The notes under the pieces: model-generated
The model's database searches: none
What the model was told of the DNA's origin: nothing
Seen by the model: the letters and a program-made list of their open reading frames with translations, nothing else
Part shown: positions 61,701-63,439 of the stretch, piece by piece
Layout: each line of letters starts with the position of its first letter
How positions within the stretch are numbered: the stretch's first letter is position 1
Position numbers and translations under genes: made by a program
Origin: Odontocerum albicorne
Taxonomy: Eukaryota > Arthropoda > Insecta > Trichoptera > Odontoceridae
NCBI GenBank assembly: GCA_949825065.1
Contig: OX463864.1
Coordinates: 16,009,327-16,073,326, forward strand
Length of the DNA stretch: 64,000 nucleotides
Reading direction: 5' to 3'

Positions 61701-63272
61701 TATGTATTTTAATAATTAATTTTATCTGGTCTCACTATATATTTTTGCTATTTTTTGAATAATTGATATATGGGAAAAATGTTTTAGCACCGCCATAGGT
61801 TTTATAGAAATTACTAAGCAACTAGCTGAAAAAACCCGTCCTATACTTGTTAGAAGTGTGGTAAAAAGTGTTTGCAATATATTGACTCTGAAAAACTGGA
61901 GCAGGTTGATGAGTTTTGTTATCTGGGCTTCGAAAAGAAACTGGAATTTTTCCCAAAGAATATAATTTACTTGAACCGACTACACTTTTCTTGATCTTCC
62001 TCTACAACGTCTTCTAGTCACATTTGCACTGTATGTTTATTTTGTTAGCCTTTCTTTATTCATTCATTCATGCTCAAACCATCTCGGAGTCCTCTTCGTG
62101 ATCTCAATACATTACCCTTAAGTTCACGTTTATTCCTAATCCCTTCATTAGGAGTCTCTCATCGCCTAATCGAACGGAAGTTCCGTGTTCTAAAAGAAAT
62201 TGGAATTTTTCACTTGAATGTTCTCAGTGGGATTCAATTAACTTAGTAACATCTTTGTTGTACGAAATAGCAAATTGTACGAAAATCAAGTACTGCTTAT
62301 ATATTACATACACGTACGAGGGTGGTCCCAGAAGTACCCGACCTGACGTATAGATGGCGGTTGTTGCTTTAAAAAATTACTATGGTAGAAAGTACTAAAC
62401 TTATAAAGCTTAAGTTTCAAGTTTTAAGACGCTACGTTGTTTAGTATTTGTTTGGCAGCCATCAATAGTGAACGCTCATCAAGTGTTGTTTCATCAAGAC
62501 AATGCACCAGTTCACACATCCGTTATCGCGGTGGCCAAAATCAATGAATTAAAGTTCGAATTGCTTCCTCACGCACCCTATTCGCCAGATTTAGCCCCCT
62601 CGGATTATTTTCTTTTTCCAAACTTGAAAAAATGGCTCGGTGGTAAAAGATTTGCCAACAATGAAGAGGTGGAATCTGCGGTTGATGGCTATTTTGAGGC
62701 GCTCGACGGTTCTCACTATAAACAGGGTATCGAAGCTATTGAACATCGCTGGGAAAAGTGTGTCGAGCTGAAAGGAGACTATGTTGAGAAATAAAAATAT
62801 TTTTTCCCAATTTTTTGTGTTTTCTTTGTTAGGTCAGGTAATTTTGGGACTACACTCGTATATACGTGCATTCGTGGTAAACTTTTTTTTTTTTTTTTTA
62901 AGAATCAACCTTTTTGAATTAAACTATACAGCATTTAACATTTTCTCTTTCTTATCTTATTAGAAATCACTATCGGAGGAGTGCGAAGACTTGGGTGTAG
63001 ACTCTCCATCGGCATCAGATCTCTTCCCCGAAGCAGAGCTCCTCTTTGCGGCTTCTCCATCCTCCCAGTTCGATCACTCGCAGGACGGGCAGCCCAACAG
63101 CAGCCAGATGGGTGGCAACAGCTCTAACATCACGGTCCATGGCGGATCCACTGTGAGCCTTGTGGGCGTGCGTGAGGAAAACCTTGGACCTGCCGAGGAG
63201 GAGTTTGCCAGGATGCATCCCAACACCACCTTCCACAGTGGAGAGATCGACTTGGTCGATGATCACGATGAT
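7687..63272 (+). CDS. Multi-exon giant host gene, ZNF292/RLF-like N terminus (14 exons, 3' end outside window)
   Basis: This is the spliced model of the only evident host gene. The exons are 7687-7776, 22734-22880, 24503-24701, 26259-26473, 27399-27515, 28087-28269, 29607-29937, 30278-30635, 31417-31571, 32148-46962, 48656-48785, 50410-50556, 60418-60657 and 62964-63272. Every intron is GT-AG, every junction keeps phase, and the sum is 17,436 nt or 5,812 codons. Exons 2-9 resemble the helical N-terminal region of vertebrate ZNF292/RLF, with matching blocks such as W..HPVL..L followed by DK, and W.DL.R.CL. These are large nuclear DNA-binding proteins. Exons 10-14 are mostly low-complexity and highly charged. 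A role in nuclear regulation is inference. No zinc finger is visible in the window, so any fingers must lie downstream or be absent. The start exon is the least certain part, and exons may be missing between it and exon 2. Confidence 0.8.
7777..8490. other. Intron sequence without recognised content
   Basis: This is T-rich on the plus strand, with a spurious frame of about 119 codons at 7842-8201 rich in F, L, I and C. That is composition-driven and not protein-like. Confidence 0.4.
8495..9010 (-). mobile_element. Non-LTR retrotransposon 3' part, reverse
   Basis: On the minus strand the sequence runs from a degenerate RT C-terminal region (LIYGRETWTW-like text near 8925-8945) to a tail reading as GGAAATGGCGTGATGGT plus TATG repeats at 8495-8530. 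The same tail ends the copies at 16365-16905 and 49440-50042 and the short pieces at 9463, 14262, 20815 and 23085. Many stops are present. Confidence 0.65.
9025..9245. repeat. Inverted pair of a dispersed repeat (family D)
   Basis: The plus-strand arm 9041-9110 contains TTTCAAGGCTTTCACCTCATC. An opposite-strand arm follows (9115-9240, GATGAGGTGAAAGCCTT, present twice). Single copies of the same sequence occur at 55975-56078 and 63880-64000. The family is not recognised, and the inverted layout suggests a foldback-type element or two opposed insertions. Confidence 0.6.
9246..10062. other. Intron sequence, mostly unrecognised
   Basis: A short LINE-tail remnant lies at about 9463-9505 (CCTACCCCATATAAGGATATGG). 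Nothing else was recognised. Confidence 0.4.
10065..11328 (+). mobile_element. mariner element, nearly full length (M1)
   Basis: Terminal inverted repeats of about 26 bp (AGGTTAGTCAAAAAGTTTTG at the left, its complement with two or fewer changes at 11302-11328) are flanked by TA at 10063-10064 and 11329-11330. The 1.26 kb length is typical for the family. The transposase frame is described separately. Confidence 0.9.
10241..11197 (+). pseudogene. mariner transposase, C-terminal frameshift
   Basis: ATG at 10241 (ACAATGGAAAAATC) opens a DD34D transposase that is intact for 318 codons. An HTH region lies at about residues 1-110, the first Asp is in TMDETWVYHHDP, the second in FHQDNAPAHTA and the third in PPYSPDLAPSDFWLF. 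The last 25-30 codons are lost: after EEVINVV the sequence jumps into text that still encodes RWTKCIDLMGDYTE-like residues in another frame (about 11190-11262). The break removes the usual C terminus but leaves the catalytic triad. Confidence 0.88.
11331..12254. other. Intron sequence with a possible TTAA-type element end
   Basis: TTAACCGGTTAGGTGCC at 11726 is followed by a GC-richer stretch to about 11840. It looks like one end of a piggyBac-type non-autonomous element, but no matching right end was found. The rest is unrecognised. Confidence 0.3.
12255..12514. mobile_element. Foldback/MITE-like palindrome with 102-bp arms
   Basis: The arms 12255-12356 and 12413-12514 are inverted repeats with a few mismatches (both outer ends read ACAAAGATACA.TACCCGGC inward). 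They flank a 56-bp loop. No coding capacity and no clear target duplication. Confidence 0.75.
12535..12770 (-). repeat. Dispersed repeat (family E)
   Basis: Contains TTTATTGATAGCAA at 12546, an AGGTCTGGGCTCATCT block at 12640 and TTCAGCCCACACC at 12728. The same three blocks appear in the same order at 30660-30870. It is probably a non-LTR 3' end or SINE; the family was not recognised. Confidence 0.5.
12965..13288 (+). repeat. 32-bp minisatellite, about 10 copies
   Basis: The unit is TTGAGTAGCGGGGTGCCTAT followed by CGGTGGGACAAA. Copies differ by point changes, and one by a shortened G run near 13073. It is GC-richer than its surroundings and not coding. Confidence 0.9.
13740..13866 (+). repeat. 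About 31-bp tandem repeat, four copies
   Basis: Four units carrying ATCAACTTTTTACGTAAAAA and an ATAGTCATG spacer. The unit contains the palindrome TTTTTACGTAAAAA, so each copy can form a small hairpin. Confidence 0.8.
13893..13998 (+). repeat. 27-bp tandem repeat, four copies
   Basis: The unit contains ACGTAACCCACATGTTAAAA. The array starts 27 bp after the preceding one and is distinct from it in sequence. Confidence 0.8.
14262..14350 (-). mobile_element. LINE 3'-tail fragment, reverse
   Basis: CACCACGCTGTCTCCCTGTC and the following GGGGTAGAAAGG match the reverse of the tail seen at 16840-16890, as does the CACATC...CTACGA text that follows. Confidence 0.5.
14558..15861 (+). mobile_element. 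Tc1/mariner-superfamily element, DD41D type
   Basis: The inverted ends start CAGGGTCTTTCAATA at 14558 and finish with the complement at 15861, with one mismatch in about 24 bp. TA flanks both sides (14556-14557 and 15862-15863). The 1.3 kb element carries one transposase gene with a single break. It is among the best-preserved elements in the window. Confidence 0.9.
14670..15756 (+). pseudogene. DD41D-type transposase with one frameshift
   Basis: ATG at 14670 opens an N-terminal paired-type helix-turn-helix region of about 95 codons, open to about 14950. There one extra base in the CGTCGTTTC stretch shifts the frame. The rest runs open to 15756 in the next frame. The catalytic residues are Asp in FSDETHFWMNG, Asp in WFQHDGATCHTA and Asp in LKPLDFFLWGY. 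There are 41 residues between the last two if the Asp of LKPLD is used, or 37 for the Asp of RLCD. The C terminus (SRGGHLNDVIF) is complete. Confidence 0.85.
15864..16364. other. Intron sequence without recognised content
   Basis: AT-rich with T-runs and no coding frame. Positions 16330-16364 lead into the LINE tail. Confidence 0.4.
16365..16905 (+). mobile_element. Non-LTR retrotransposon 3' end, interrupted by a MITE
   Basis: The first part encodes RRRPQKVWLDQVND (16372-16420). The continuation after the MITE (from 16740) encodes KEGNRNSEE-like text, a YGCKGGYGCV-like stretch and the tail CCTACCCCGACAGGGAAATGG followed by TATG repeats at about 16885. The same order is seen at 49440-50042. 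Confidence 0.65.
16421..16739. mobile_element. TTAA-flanked MITE (piggyBac-like), 319 bp
   Basis: TTAA at 16421-16424 and 16736-16739 with matching ends (CACGTTGATCGCC and GGCGATCAATGTG) gives the piggyBac pattern. Inside is a perfect 27-bp inverted repeat (16435-16461 and 16482-16508), each arm with the smaller palindrome CCACCGGTGG. No transposase is present. It interrupts the coding part of a LINE tail. Confidence 0.8.
17020..17207 (-). mobile_element. tRNA-derived SINE, reverse copy
   Basis: The minus-strand order is tRNA-like head (TGGTCTAATTGCTAAGACAC at 17185-17204), degenerate B box, GGCATCCCG, then a body ending in the TTTATT end at 17025. It matches 31885-32095 and 1722-1905. Confidence 0.65.
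17480..17612 (+). mobile_element. LINE reverse-transcriptase C-terminal fragment
   Basis: Encodes VYKAIVLPTLVYVSETWNCS, the Y...ETW block near the RT C terminus of non-LTR elements. It is cut off at its right by the mariner starting near 17626. Confidence 0.65.
17792..19134 (+). pseudogene. mariner transposase split by a nested insertion
   Basis: The first 14-15 codons (MEKTEFRVLINHCFL) run to 17836. The frame resumes at ATGGGAAAAAAT (18123) and, after a base change in phase near 18170, stays open to 19134. The catalytic Asp residues lie in TMDETWIHHY, FHQDNAPCH and LPPSDYWLF with 34 residues between the last two, so the DD34D triad is intact. The usual SPDLAPSD block reads SSVLPPSD. It is not functional because of the insertion, the shift and the missing C-terminal codons. 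Confidence 0.82.
17838..18122. mobile_element. TTAA-flanked insertion inside mariner M2
   Basis: TTAA occurs at 17834-17837 and 18119-18122. The sequence between has loosely matching ends (CGTGTTCCTCG versus CCTGTACACCG inward). Removing the insertion with one TTAA rejoins the mariner codons across the site in frame. It is non-coding and consistent with a piggyBac-type MITE. Confidence 0.72.
19340..20433 (-). pseudogene. Decayed mariner transposase, reverse (M3)
   Basis: On the minus strand a start codon at 20389 opens MEKIVYRAIIKFLTKQGK. After breaks, fragments include SARWVPRMF and GDETWIHHYEP (first Asp, 19889-20119), then LLHDSASVYKSN (second Asp, with the usual Asn changed to Ser) and PPYSPDLAQFDY (third Asp position) at 19369-19680. 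Multiple frameshifts and stops. No right or left inverted repeat was identified with certainty. Confidence 0.78.
20434..20676. mobile_element. TTAA-flanked MITE, 243 bp
   Basis: Perfect 15-bp inverted ends, TTAACACGTTCACTG at 20434 and its complement ending at 20676. The TTAA target sits at each end. It lies just upstream of the minus-strand mariner start codon, so it probably inserted into that element's 5' part. Its ends resemble those of the MITE at 16421-16739. Confidence 0.82.
20815..21240 (-). mobile_element. Non-LTR retrotransposon fragment, reverse
   Basis: Starts with the reverse of the LINE tail (CATGCCATATCCCTGTCGGG) and includes text shared with 25315-25410 (GTAATAGAAATGCTACTG, AGATGTATCATT). 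No intact frame remains. Confidence 0.55.
21326..21978 (-). mobile_element. mariner, internally deleted copy (M4a)
   Basis: Inverted ends CCAGGTCTGTAAATATGAAA at 21326 and the complement at 21978, with TA on both sides. At 653 bp it is about half of the 1,272-bp copy at 23139-24410. Minus-strand coding remnants include MSVFVPENYEFADSIDFL and the HTH region ending near MEKIQKVRKWVPHEL. The catalytic two-thirds is missing. Confidence 0.85.
22330..22662 (+). mobile_element. LINE RT C-terminal fragment
   Basis: Encodes CECEEIQTMEYILYMFSGC followed by LHNLT.DPVIWL (22520-22625), the cysteine/histidine tail of a non-LTR ORF2. It ends in GAATAAACTTTTT near 22635-22650, just 70 bp before host exon 2. 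Confidence 0.65.
22734..22880 (+). CDS. Host gene exon 2
   Basis: A pyrimidine-rich acceptor (TTTTTTCTGTTTGCAG) precedes 49 codons ending LLYVLQ at CTGCAG|GTAATT, phase 0 at both ends. The C-terminal half is helical, leucine-rich and continues smoothly into exon 3. This would be the start of the ZNF292/RLF-like region. Another upstream exon could precede it. Confidence 0.78.
23085..23136 (+). mobile_element. LINE 3'-tail fragment
   Basis: CTGCCTACCCCAATAGCAAA followed by ATGGCATGATGGTATGTATA, the tail of the recurring LINE. The mariner copy M4b begins directly after it, at 23139. Confidence 0.55.
23139..24410 (+). mobile_element. mariner, full-length but decayed copy (M4b)
   Basis: The ends (TCAGGTCTGTAAATATGAAA at the left, complement at 24385-24410) are flanked by TA. 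The transposase starts at ATG 23310 (MSVFVPENYD). It breaks by a stop near 23398, and later frames cover the HTH (23400-23786), WWDQKGVIYYELLKP (about 23890-23940), LLHDNAPSHTAKP (second Asp) and YSPDLAPSDYYLF (third Asp, about 24130-24170). Several shifts and stops make it dead. It is the longest of three copies (see 21326-21978 and 57565-58432). Confidence 0.87.
24503..24701 (+). CDS. Host gene exon 3
   Basis: Acceptor TTTGGCAG|GAG; donor AAG|GTAACT at phase 1. It encodes EEWPKLDTKLQEEL, a glycine-rich insert, then LRHLLRTSSQPWQHPVLRDL and DKEQ. The W..HPVL..L...DK pattern resembles a block in vertebrate ZNF292 (from memory). The exon is much more GC-rich than the flanking introns. Confidence 0.87.
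24730..24930 (+). repeat. Dispersed repeat (family G)
   Basis: Begins TTATTTAACGGTCAAATGAC and ends CGGCAAGAACAACTTCTTC...CTGTAAG. The same ends and order appear at 29110-29470. Family not recognised. Confidence 0.5.
25205..25410 (+). mobile_element. Non-LTR retrotransposon fragment
   Basis: Encodes FSHIIR.EDTIERLVIQGKIAG (with a stop), a motif close to the 3' end of many LINE ORF2s. It then shares GTAATAGAAATGCTACTG with 20930-20960. Confidence 0.6.
25411..26258. other. Intron 3 remainder, nothing recognised
   Basis: AT-rich, without repeats or frames of note. The splice acceptor for exon 4 (TTCTCTTTTCCAG) closes it. Confidence 0.4.
26259..26473 (+). CDS. Host gene exon 4
   Basis: Joins phase 1 from exon 3 and ends at GCCGAG|GTGGCT, phase 0. 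That donor is weaker than the others. It encodes ESWFRDEGSAGALERLRQLC, an alanine/leucine-rich helical stretch and LLFRQGKTTDCIAE. Composition is very GC-rich (about 65%). It continues the alignment with the ZNF292/RLF N-terminal region. Confidence 0.85.
26474..26924. other. Intron 4 start, nothing recognised
   Basis: AT-rich and non-coding. A SINE or LINE origin cannot be shown. Confidence 0.35.
26925..27320 (-). mobile_element. Non-LTR retrotransposon fragment, reverse
   Basis: Shares text and order with 8560-8900 and 61985-62165 (CATATCAACCTCCTCTACATCC, TTCAAAATATCATTCACT, ATCCCTTCATTCTGTATTCT). It carries no intact frame. Confidence 0.55.
27399..27515 (+). CDS. Host gene exon 5
   Basis: TTTCCTCAG|ATA to CACAG|GTATAC, 39 codons, phase 0 both sides. 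It encodes IKALDTREAAGVIGRLST and a helical end, ALLCAQ. The I..(L/V)D...A...I..L spacing matches my memory of the ZNF292 region. Confidence 0.88.
28087..28269 (+). CDS. Host gene exon 6
   Basis: AATTTCAG|GTA to CATCAG|GTCCAT, 61 codons, phase 0 both sides. It encodes VLVAACLVKPLQGGELGTLS and a helical tail with SRAVQHQ. It continues exon 5 without a gap in the family-like pattern. Confidence 0.88.
28375..28850 (-). mobile_element. Non-LTR retrotransposon ORF2 C-terminal fragment, reverse
   Basis: The minus-strand frame (28490-28846) encodes SVIRPVLTYGSETWNTSLRP, EMKMLRWMCGVTRLDRIRN and RLRWYGHVSRRP. This is the typical end of a non-LTR RT. It is open for 118 codons, so relatively young, but has no RT core. 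Confidence 0.8.
29110..29470 (+). repeat. Dispersed repeat (family G) with internal duplication
   Basis: The unit from GAATTTAACATT to CGGCAAGAACAA...CTCCTGTAA occurs twice (about 29180-29318 and 29319-29453) with small differences. Related to 24730-24930. Confidence 0.55.
29607..29937 (+). CDS. Host gene exon 7
   Basis: TTATTACAG|TTT to GAAG|GTAATT, phase 0 in and phase 1 out. It encodes FGETMRPFICELYVRALTTG, then LAGWFLNLADYLASNRSISS and a serine/lysine-rich end. The leucine/alanine spacing suggests a helical repeat region. Confidence 0.9.
30278..30635 (+). CDS. Host gene exon 8
   Basis: ATCTTCAG|GTG to AGTTG|GTATGG, phase 1 in, phase 2 out. It includes an acidic/serine linker (DNQDQSTCSDRKFTTSSSLK) followed by GLGLNADMCRDLAVLLSGPR and LKMLTWEL. 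The final W block continues into exon 9. Confidence 0.88.
30655..30880 (-). repeat. Dispersed repeat (family E)
   Basis: Same block order as 12535-12770: TTTATTGATAGCAA, AAAGGTCTAGGTTCATCT, then TTCAGCCCACACC. It follows exon 8 directly. Confidence 0.5.
30890..31022 (-). mobile_element. tRNA-derived SINE, reverse fragment
   Basis: The minus-strand head CCACCGTGGCCTGGTTGGTA (30995-31014, A-box-like) and the body words AAGTGAAAACCA and CCATCCAGAAA match the family copy at 31885-32095. The central part is deleted. Confidence 0.5.
31045..31240 (-). mobile_element. LINE fragment, reverse
   Basis: Contains TCGCTTCTCTCCCATATGTC and the ACGCATGTCTTATATATCC stretch, reverse of a LINE RT C-terminal region. 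No intact frame. Confidence 0.4.
31417..31571 (+). CDS. Host gene exon 9
   Basis: ATTTACAG|GAA to AAAAG|GTATTT, phase 2 in, phase 1 out. It encodes WKDLSRHCLSYMEDTQEG (W from the junction), TRELKFVRLDFSQFEIQEPE and VHDIYFGIEK. The W..L.R.CL..M block matches the ZNF292 region just ahead of its fingers, as I remember it. Here it leads into the acidic start of exon 10. Confidence 0.9.
31765..31860 (+). repeat. Dispersed repeat (family F)
   Basis: ATTGAAGAGCAT, then a gap and TTTAGAATCTCTGGAGTAGGC. The same words in the same order occur at 49685-49770. Confidence 0.45.
31885..32095 (+). mobile_element. tRNA-derived SINE, best-preserved copy
   Basis: tRNA-like head with A-box-type TGGCCTGGTGGTAAGACAC (31908) and B box GGGTTCGATCCCC (31951-31963), then GGAACCC, a T-run and a body with GGTTTTCACTCAGGGCTCA. 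The end is GGCAATAAACTCGCCAGG and an A-run. It lies 50 bp upstream of the giant exon. Other copies are at 1722, 6395, 17020 and 30890. Confidence 0.8.
32148..46962 (+). CDS. Host gene exon 10, giant 14.8 kb exon (about 4,938 codons)
   Basis: Acceptor TTATTTCTCCAG|GC and donor TGGAG|GTGAGG; phase 1 in, phase 2 out. The frame is open throughout with no stop or shift. It starts with an acidic block (ELSEEEEDYWEEEEEEE), then lysine clusters (KKCKKKSSKKH, KKKHGDQSGKGKTKVKKK) that could act as nuclear localisation signals. The following thousands of residues are S/N/K/E/Q-rich and look disordered, with no recognisable globular domain, membrane segment or zinc finger. Notable spots are SUMO-interacting-like motifs at 38286-38320, 39089-39120 and 39171-39213, ψKxE-type sites, short tandem repeats at 34846, 35011 and 37330, and a Q/V/G-rich part (about 43000-46800) with three VxHIVQGK-type motifs. 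AT-rich codon use contrasts with the GC-rich exons 3-4. It is free of transposons. Confidence 0.93.
34846..34905 (+). repeat. Short coding tandem repeat in exon 10
   Basis: Four imperfect 15-bp units around CCTGCAGGCGCAACA, encoding AGATPAGATSAGTLPAGT. In frame, so it only adds or removes five residues per unit. Confidence 0.75.
35011..35135 (+). repeat. Ten-residue coding repeat in exon 10
   Basis: Four degenerate 30-bp units encoding text such as LSNQTHRGSS, with N-Q-(S/T)-H recurring every ten residues. It is serine- and glutamine-rich. Confidence 0.65.
37330..37745 (+). repeat. Degenerate coding repeat (EISKS/NLP) in exon 10
   Basis: About eight loosely spaced units of about 15-18 residues with NEIS(K/E)S and (N/D)NLP cores, for example TPQNEISKSTVKSES. 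Likely old in-frame tandem duplication in disordered sequence. Confidence 0.5.
47200..47460 (+). mobile_element. LINE ORF2 C-terminal fragment
   Basis: Encodes STECDCEDIQDSQHMLVCP then ISVASYWKHVA and a stop near 47425. The C.C...Q...H...CP pattern is the terminal cysteine motif of non-LTR elements. Confidence 0.7.
47676..48581 (-). mobile_element. DNA transposon remnant with TA-flanked inverted ends
   Basis: The left end CAGTCAGTCAAAAAAGAGT (47676) and the complement of ACTCTTTCTTGACAGACTG (48563-48581) match at 17 of 19 positions, with TATA on both sides. The minus strand near 48010-48115 encodes GKSKSTVRQCIKEYEEN and a GKKRKGRPKK-like basic stretch behind an acceptor-like TTTACAG. This looks like a helix-turn-helix of an IS630/Tc1-type transposase. 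The rest is gone. Confidence 0.6.
48656..48785 (+). CDS. Host gene exon 11
   Basis: TTGTCTGCAG|CTT to GAGAG|GTATTT, phase 2 in, phase 0 out. It encodes SLTSNGGATVTHGRDTGSPS and QSSRQANSIRE. Serine-rich, like the end of exon 10. Confidence 0.85.
49030..49390 (+). mobile_element. LINE ORF2 3' fragment with C2H2-like end
   Basis: Encodes CGAPEDWEQVAQDREGWRAI (49123-49180) and ends in CGICGRECASRIGLFSHRRS before the stop at 49383. The cysteine/histidine ending is common in non-LTR ORF2 and should not be mistaken for a host zinc finger. Confidence 0.75.
49440..50042 (+). mobile_element. Non-LTR 3' end interrupted by other repeats
   Basis: Encodes KVRGSPDRGWQRKVWLDKVK (49530-49595). The LINE tail returns at 49985-50040 (CCAACCCCGCTAGGAAATGG, TATG). 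Between lie a family F repeat (49685-49770) and a partial reverse SINE (49875-49925). A nested insertion history is likely. Confidence 0.5.
50054..50219. mobile_element. 166-bp near-perfect hairpin element
   Basis: The left arm from ATGAATGGTTGAATTAAAAT (50054) pairs with the right arm ending in its complement at 50219. Arms are about 75 bp with a short loop near 50130-50148. A/T runs sit in both arms. It is probably a tiny MITE or inverted duplication; a structured RNA would be possible since it lies in intron 11. Confidence 0.7.
50410..50556 (+). CDS. Host gene exon 12
   Basis: CTGTTATAG|TCG to CACCAG|GTGAGT, 49 codons, phase 0 both sides. It encodes SDHESRVLRHQYSPEGG, a proline-rich stretch and HLYHKMFITSPDKQDHNDKG. 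VLRHQY resembles VLRHKY in exon 13. Confidence 0.87.
50871..52196 (+). mobile_element. mariner-like element, full length (M6)
   Basis: The ends (CGAGGCGTATCCAGAAAGTAA at 50871, complement at 52196 with one to two changes) are flanked by TA at 50869-50870 and 52197-52198. Length 1,326 bp. One transposase gene with three lesions. Confidence 0.9.
51039..52102 (+). pseudogene. mariner-like transposase, two stops and a frameshift
   Basis: ATG at 51039 opens MSIQSPAKCEIHGVIRYLVW. TAA at 51198 interrupts EF.NGRTSV where a lysine codon is expected. A second stop, TAG at 51759, follows LKKLRRAI. A one-base loss near 51805 (GGAGTCTGCTG) shifts the frame before LLHDNARPHTA. The remainder to 52102 holds HSPDLAPSDYYLF and ends NGDYVEK. 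The first Asp is in TGDETWVAHY. The DD34D residues all survive. Confidence 0.87.
52293..52511. mobile_element. 219-bp MITE with about 55-bp inverted ends
   Basis: The left end (TATAGTTCGGAAATTCTAGG) and the complement of the right end agree at nearly every position over about 55 bp. The interior (GTATTTACCTAAATAACTTG) recurs at 3064-3160 inside the Helitron region. Confidence 0.8.
53094..55475 (-). mobile_element. Tigger/pogo element, nearly intact
   Basis: The ends CAGTGGTGCCTCACACAACG (53094) and CGAGGCACCACTG (complement, 55475) are inverted repeats flanked by TA (53092-53093 and 55476-55477). The 5' leader at 55040-55470 contains a degenerate duplication of about 120 bp (GTGCGTAAGTTAAGCGTACT in both copies). 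The transposase is on the minus strand. Confidence 0.92.
53321..55036 (-). pseudogene. Tigger (pogo-type) transposase with one in-frame stop
   Basis: Start codon at 55036. The N-terminal helix-turn-helix is MKQEIIRRSECGVKQCDLVK and following, then a CENP-B-like second helix domain with GWFFRFKKRYGI. The DDE/D core has Asp in FNADETGLFW, Asp in LILDNAPSHP and Asp in TTSILQPMDQQVI. The C terminus is acidic (ELEVEVEDVEELIEEHKEE), then TLDRFFTA. A single TAG at 54326-54328 interrupts the frame after LKIKPL. On both sides the frame is the same, so about 571 codons are otherwise open. It is closest to Tigger/jerky-type proteins. Confidence 0.9.
55975..56078 (+). repeat. Dispersed repeat (family D)
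   Basis: TATCAAACACTGTTTATTCC then TACCGGTTTCAAGGC and TTTCACCTCATCATCAGGG. The same family as 9025-9245 and 63880-64000. It abuts the truncated left side of the next mariner. Confidence 0.6.
56080..56920 (+). pseudogene. mariner element, 5' truncated (M5)
   Basis: Coding remnants: FHIIITGDEKWIHYDNPKR-like text with shifts near 56280-56330, WWDQLGVVYYELLKPNE (56418-56470), NLHDNARPHVATPV (second Asp) and PPYSPDIAPSVFHLF. The third catalytic Asp is replaced by Val. The right end (GCGGAAACTTATTTGTACAC, ending about 56918) looks like a mariner terminus; the left one third is missing. Confidence 0.82.
56925..57562 (+). mobile_element. Non-LTR retrotransposon ORF2 3' part
   Basis: Two overlapping frames (to 57186, then to 57541) encode FVYLGSKITWDGRSKSEVDS, CETWCLSERDRRRLEAFEMW and AQDRGEWRRVQIAANQS, the familiar end of an RT. 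There is one shift near 57150. It ends with an A-rich tail at 57555-57572, directly against a mariner copy. Confidence 0.85.
57565..58432 (-). mobile_element. mariner, internally deleted third copy (M4c)
   Basis: The right inverted end reads TTTCATATTTGCAGACCTGG to 58432, followed by TA; the left end is missing where the LINE tail joins. The minus-strand frame 57820-58266 encodes MSVFVPENYDLQTALIF to the HTH and LLARYKRK. The adjoining frame has TGDEKWIYFENPKRKRSW. The catalytic second and third Asp blocks are deleted. Same family as 21326-21978 and 23139-24410. Confidence 0.85.
58470..59460 (-). pseudogene. mariner transposase remnant expanded by a satellite (M7)
   Basis: On the minus strand the sequence right of the array (59395-59330) encodes VCVRQSEELRANKSWILHHD, the approach to the second catalytic Asp. 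Left of the array (58660-58470) it encodes text ending ATIDKKAKSLGELKAIPKSA, the usual C-terminal part of a mariner. Between them lies the 50-bp tandem array. The third Asp block is degraded. Confidence 0.7.
58645..59350. repeat. 50-bp satellite array, about 14 copies
   Basis: The unit reads TGCATTATCGTGGTGCAAAA TGTAGGAATT AGTAATGAAG TGTGATCCGA. Copies are nearly identical. Most variation falls on one CG, which reads CG, CA or TG. The first and last units join mariner coding sequence on the opposite strand. Confidence 0.95.
59690..59780 (+). repeat. Dispersed repeat (family A)
   Basis: AGGCAAAAGCCTAGTTTACT (59701) recurs at the window start (1-13) and partly at 6187-6202. Confidence 0.4.
59781..60417. 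other. End of intron 12, nothing recognised
   Basis: AT-rich, with AAATAAAT and TA runs. The acceptor TTGCTTTCCAG closes it at 60417. Confidence 0.4.
60418..60657 (+). CDS. Host gene exon 13
   Basis: CTTTCCAG|GAT to CTGCAG|GTAATT, 80 codons, phase 0 both sides. It encodes DHLKKDNHTQSSTVTLHTSN, a Q/H-rich run (HQHAQQQQHNAQQSHVHKG) and the conserved-looking NQMAHHVLRHKYALMEHELR. The last block is helical. Confidence 0.88.
60733..60915 (+). pseudogene. Two decayed copies of the end of exon 13
   Basis: At 60733-60790 the text reads GELRVRNRMTDHVLRHKRN, then a stop; compare GEVRAGNQMAHHVLRHKYA in exon 13. At about 60830-60915 a second copy reads ATHHVLRHNGTMKH, breaks by frameshift and still continues into AATTGAATCCTGTTTAACA, matching the intron just behind exon 13. 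Neither keeps an open frame or a good donor. A third weak trace (CAAACCACGTGTTTCAAAAC) is at 60934. Confidence 0.72.
61225..61560 (-). mobile_element. LINE fragment, reverse
   Basis: Minus-strand text includes an SMGWKHGQ-type block and LRDVALEAGAPYP, seen in non-LTR ORF2 ends. Frames are broken. Confidence 0.45.
61985..62165 (-). mobile_element. LINE fragment, reverse
   Basis: Shares CAAACCATCTC, ATACATTA and TAATCCCTTCATT in order with 27165-27240. The remainder of 61561-61984 shows nothing recognisable. Confidence 0.45.
62317..62858 (+). mobile_element. mariner, internally deleted (M8)
   Basis: The ends CGAGGGTGGTCCCAGAAGTA (62317) and the complement near 62858 are flanked by TA. Only 542 bp long. 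The frame 62480-62794 keeps the last third of a transposase: VLFHQDNAPVHTS (second Asp), PYSPDLAPSDYFLF (third Asp) and the end ELKGDYVEK. The first Asp and HTH are deleted. Confidence 0.87.
62964..63272 (+). CDS. Host gene exon 14 (last in window)
   Basis: CTTATTAG|AAA to GATGAT|GTAAGT, 103 codons, phase 0 both sides. It encodes KSLSEECEDLGVDSPSASDL then FPEAELLF, a serine/glutamine-rich middle, and EENLGPAEEEFARMHPNTTF before an acidic end (DLVDDHDD). The strong donor shows the gene continues past the window. Confidence 0.9.
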
Positions 63273-63439
63273 GTAAGTTACCGTTTATTTGAAGTTTTTG
63301 GATGGTATTTGATTCATTGGCATTCAAAAAAGATTGTTGCACTAATACTTCTCTTATCTAACGAAAGTTCTTTTAAAATGTGATGGATTGTTGTGGTCCA
63401 TCATGAAAATTTATGGGATGTCAATCAATGAAAGGAGAT

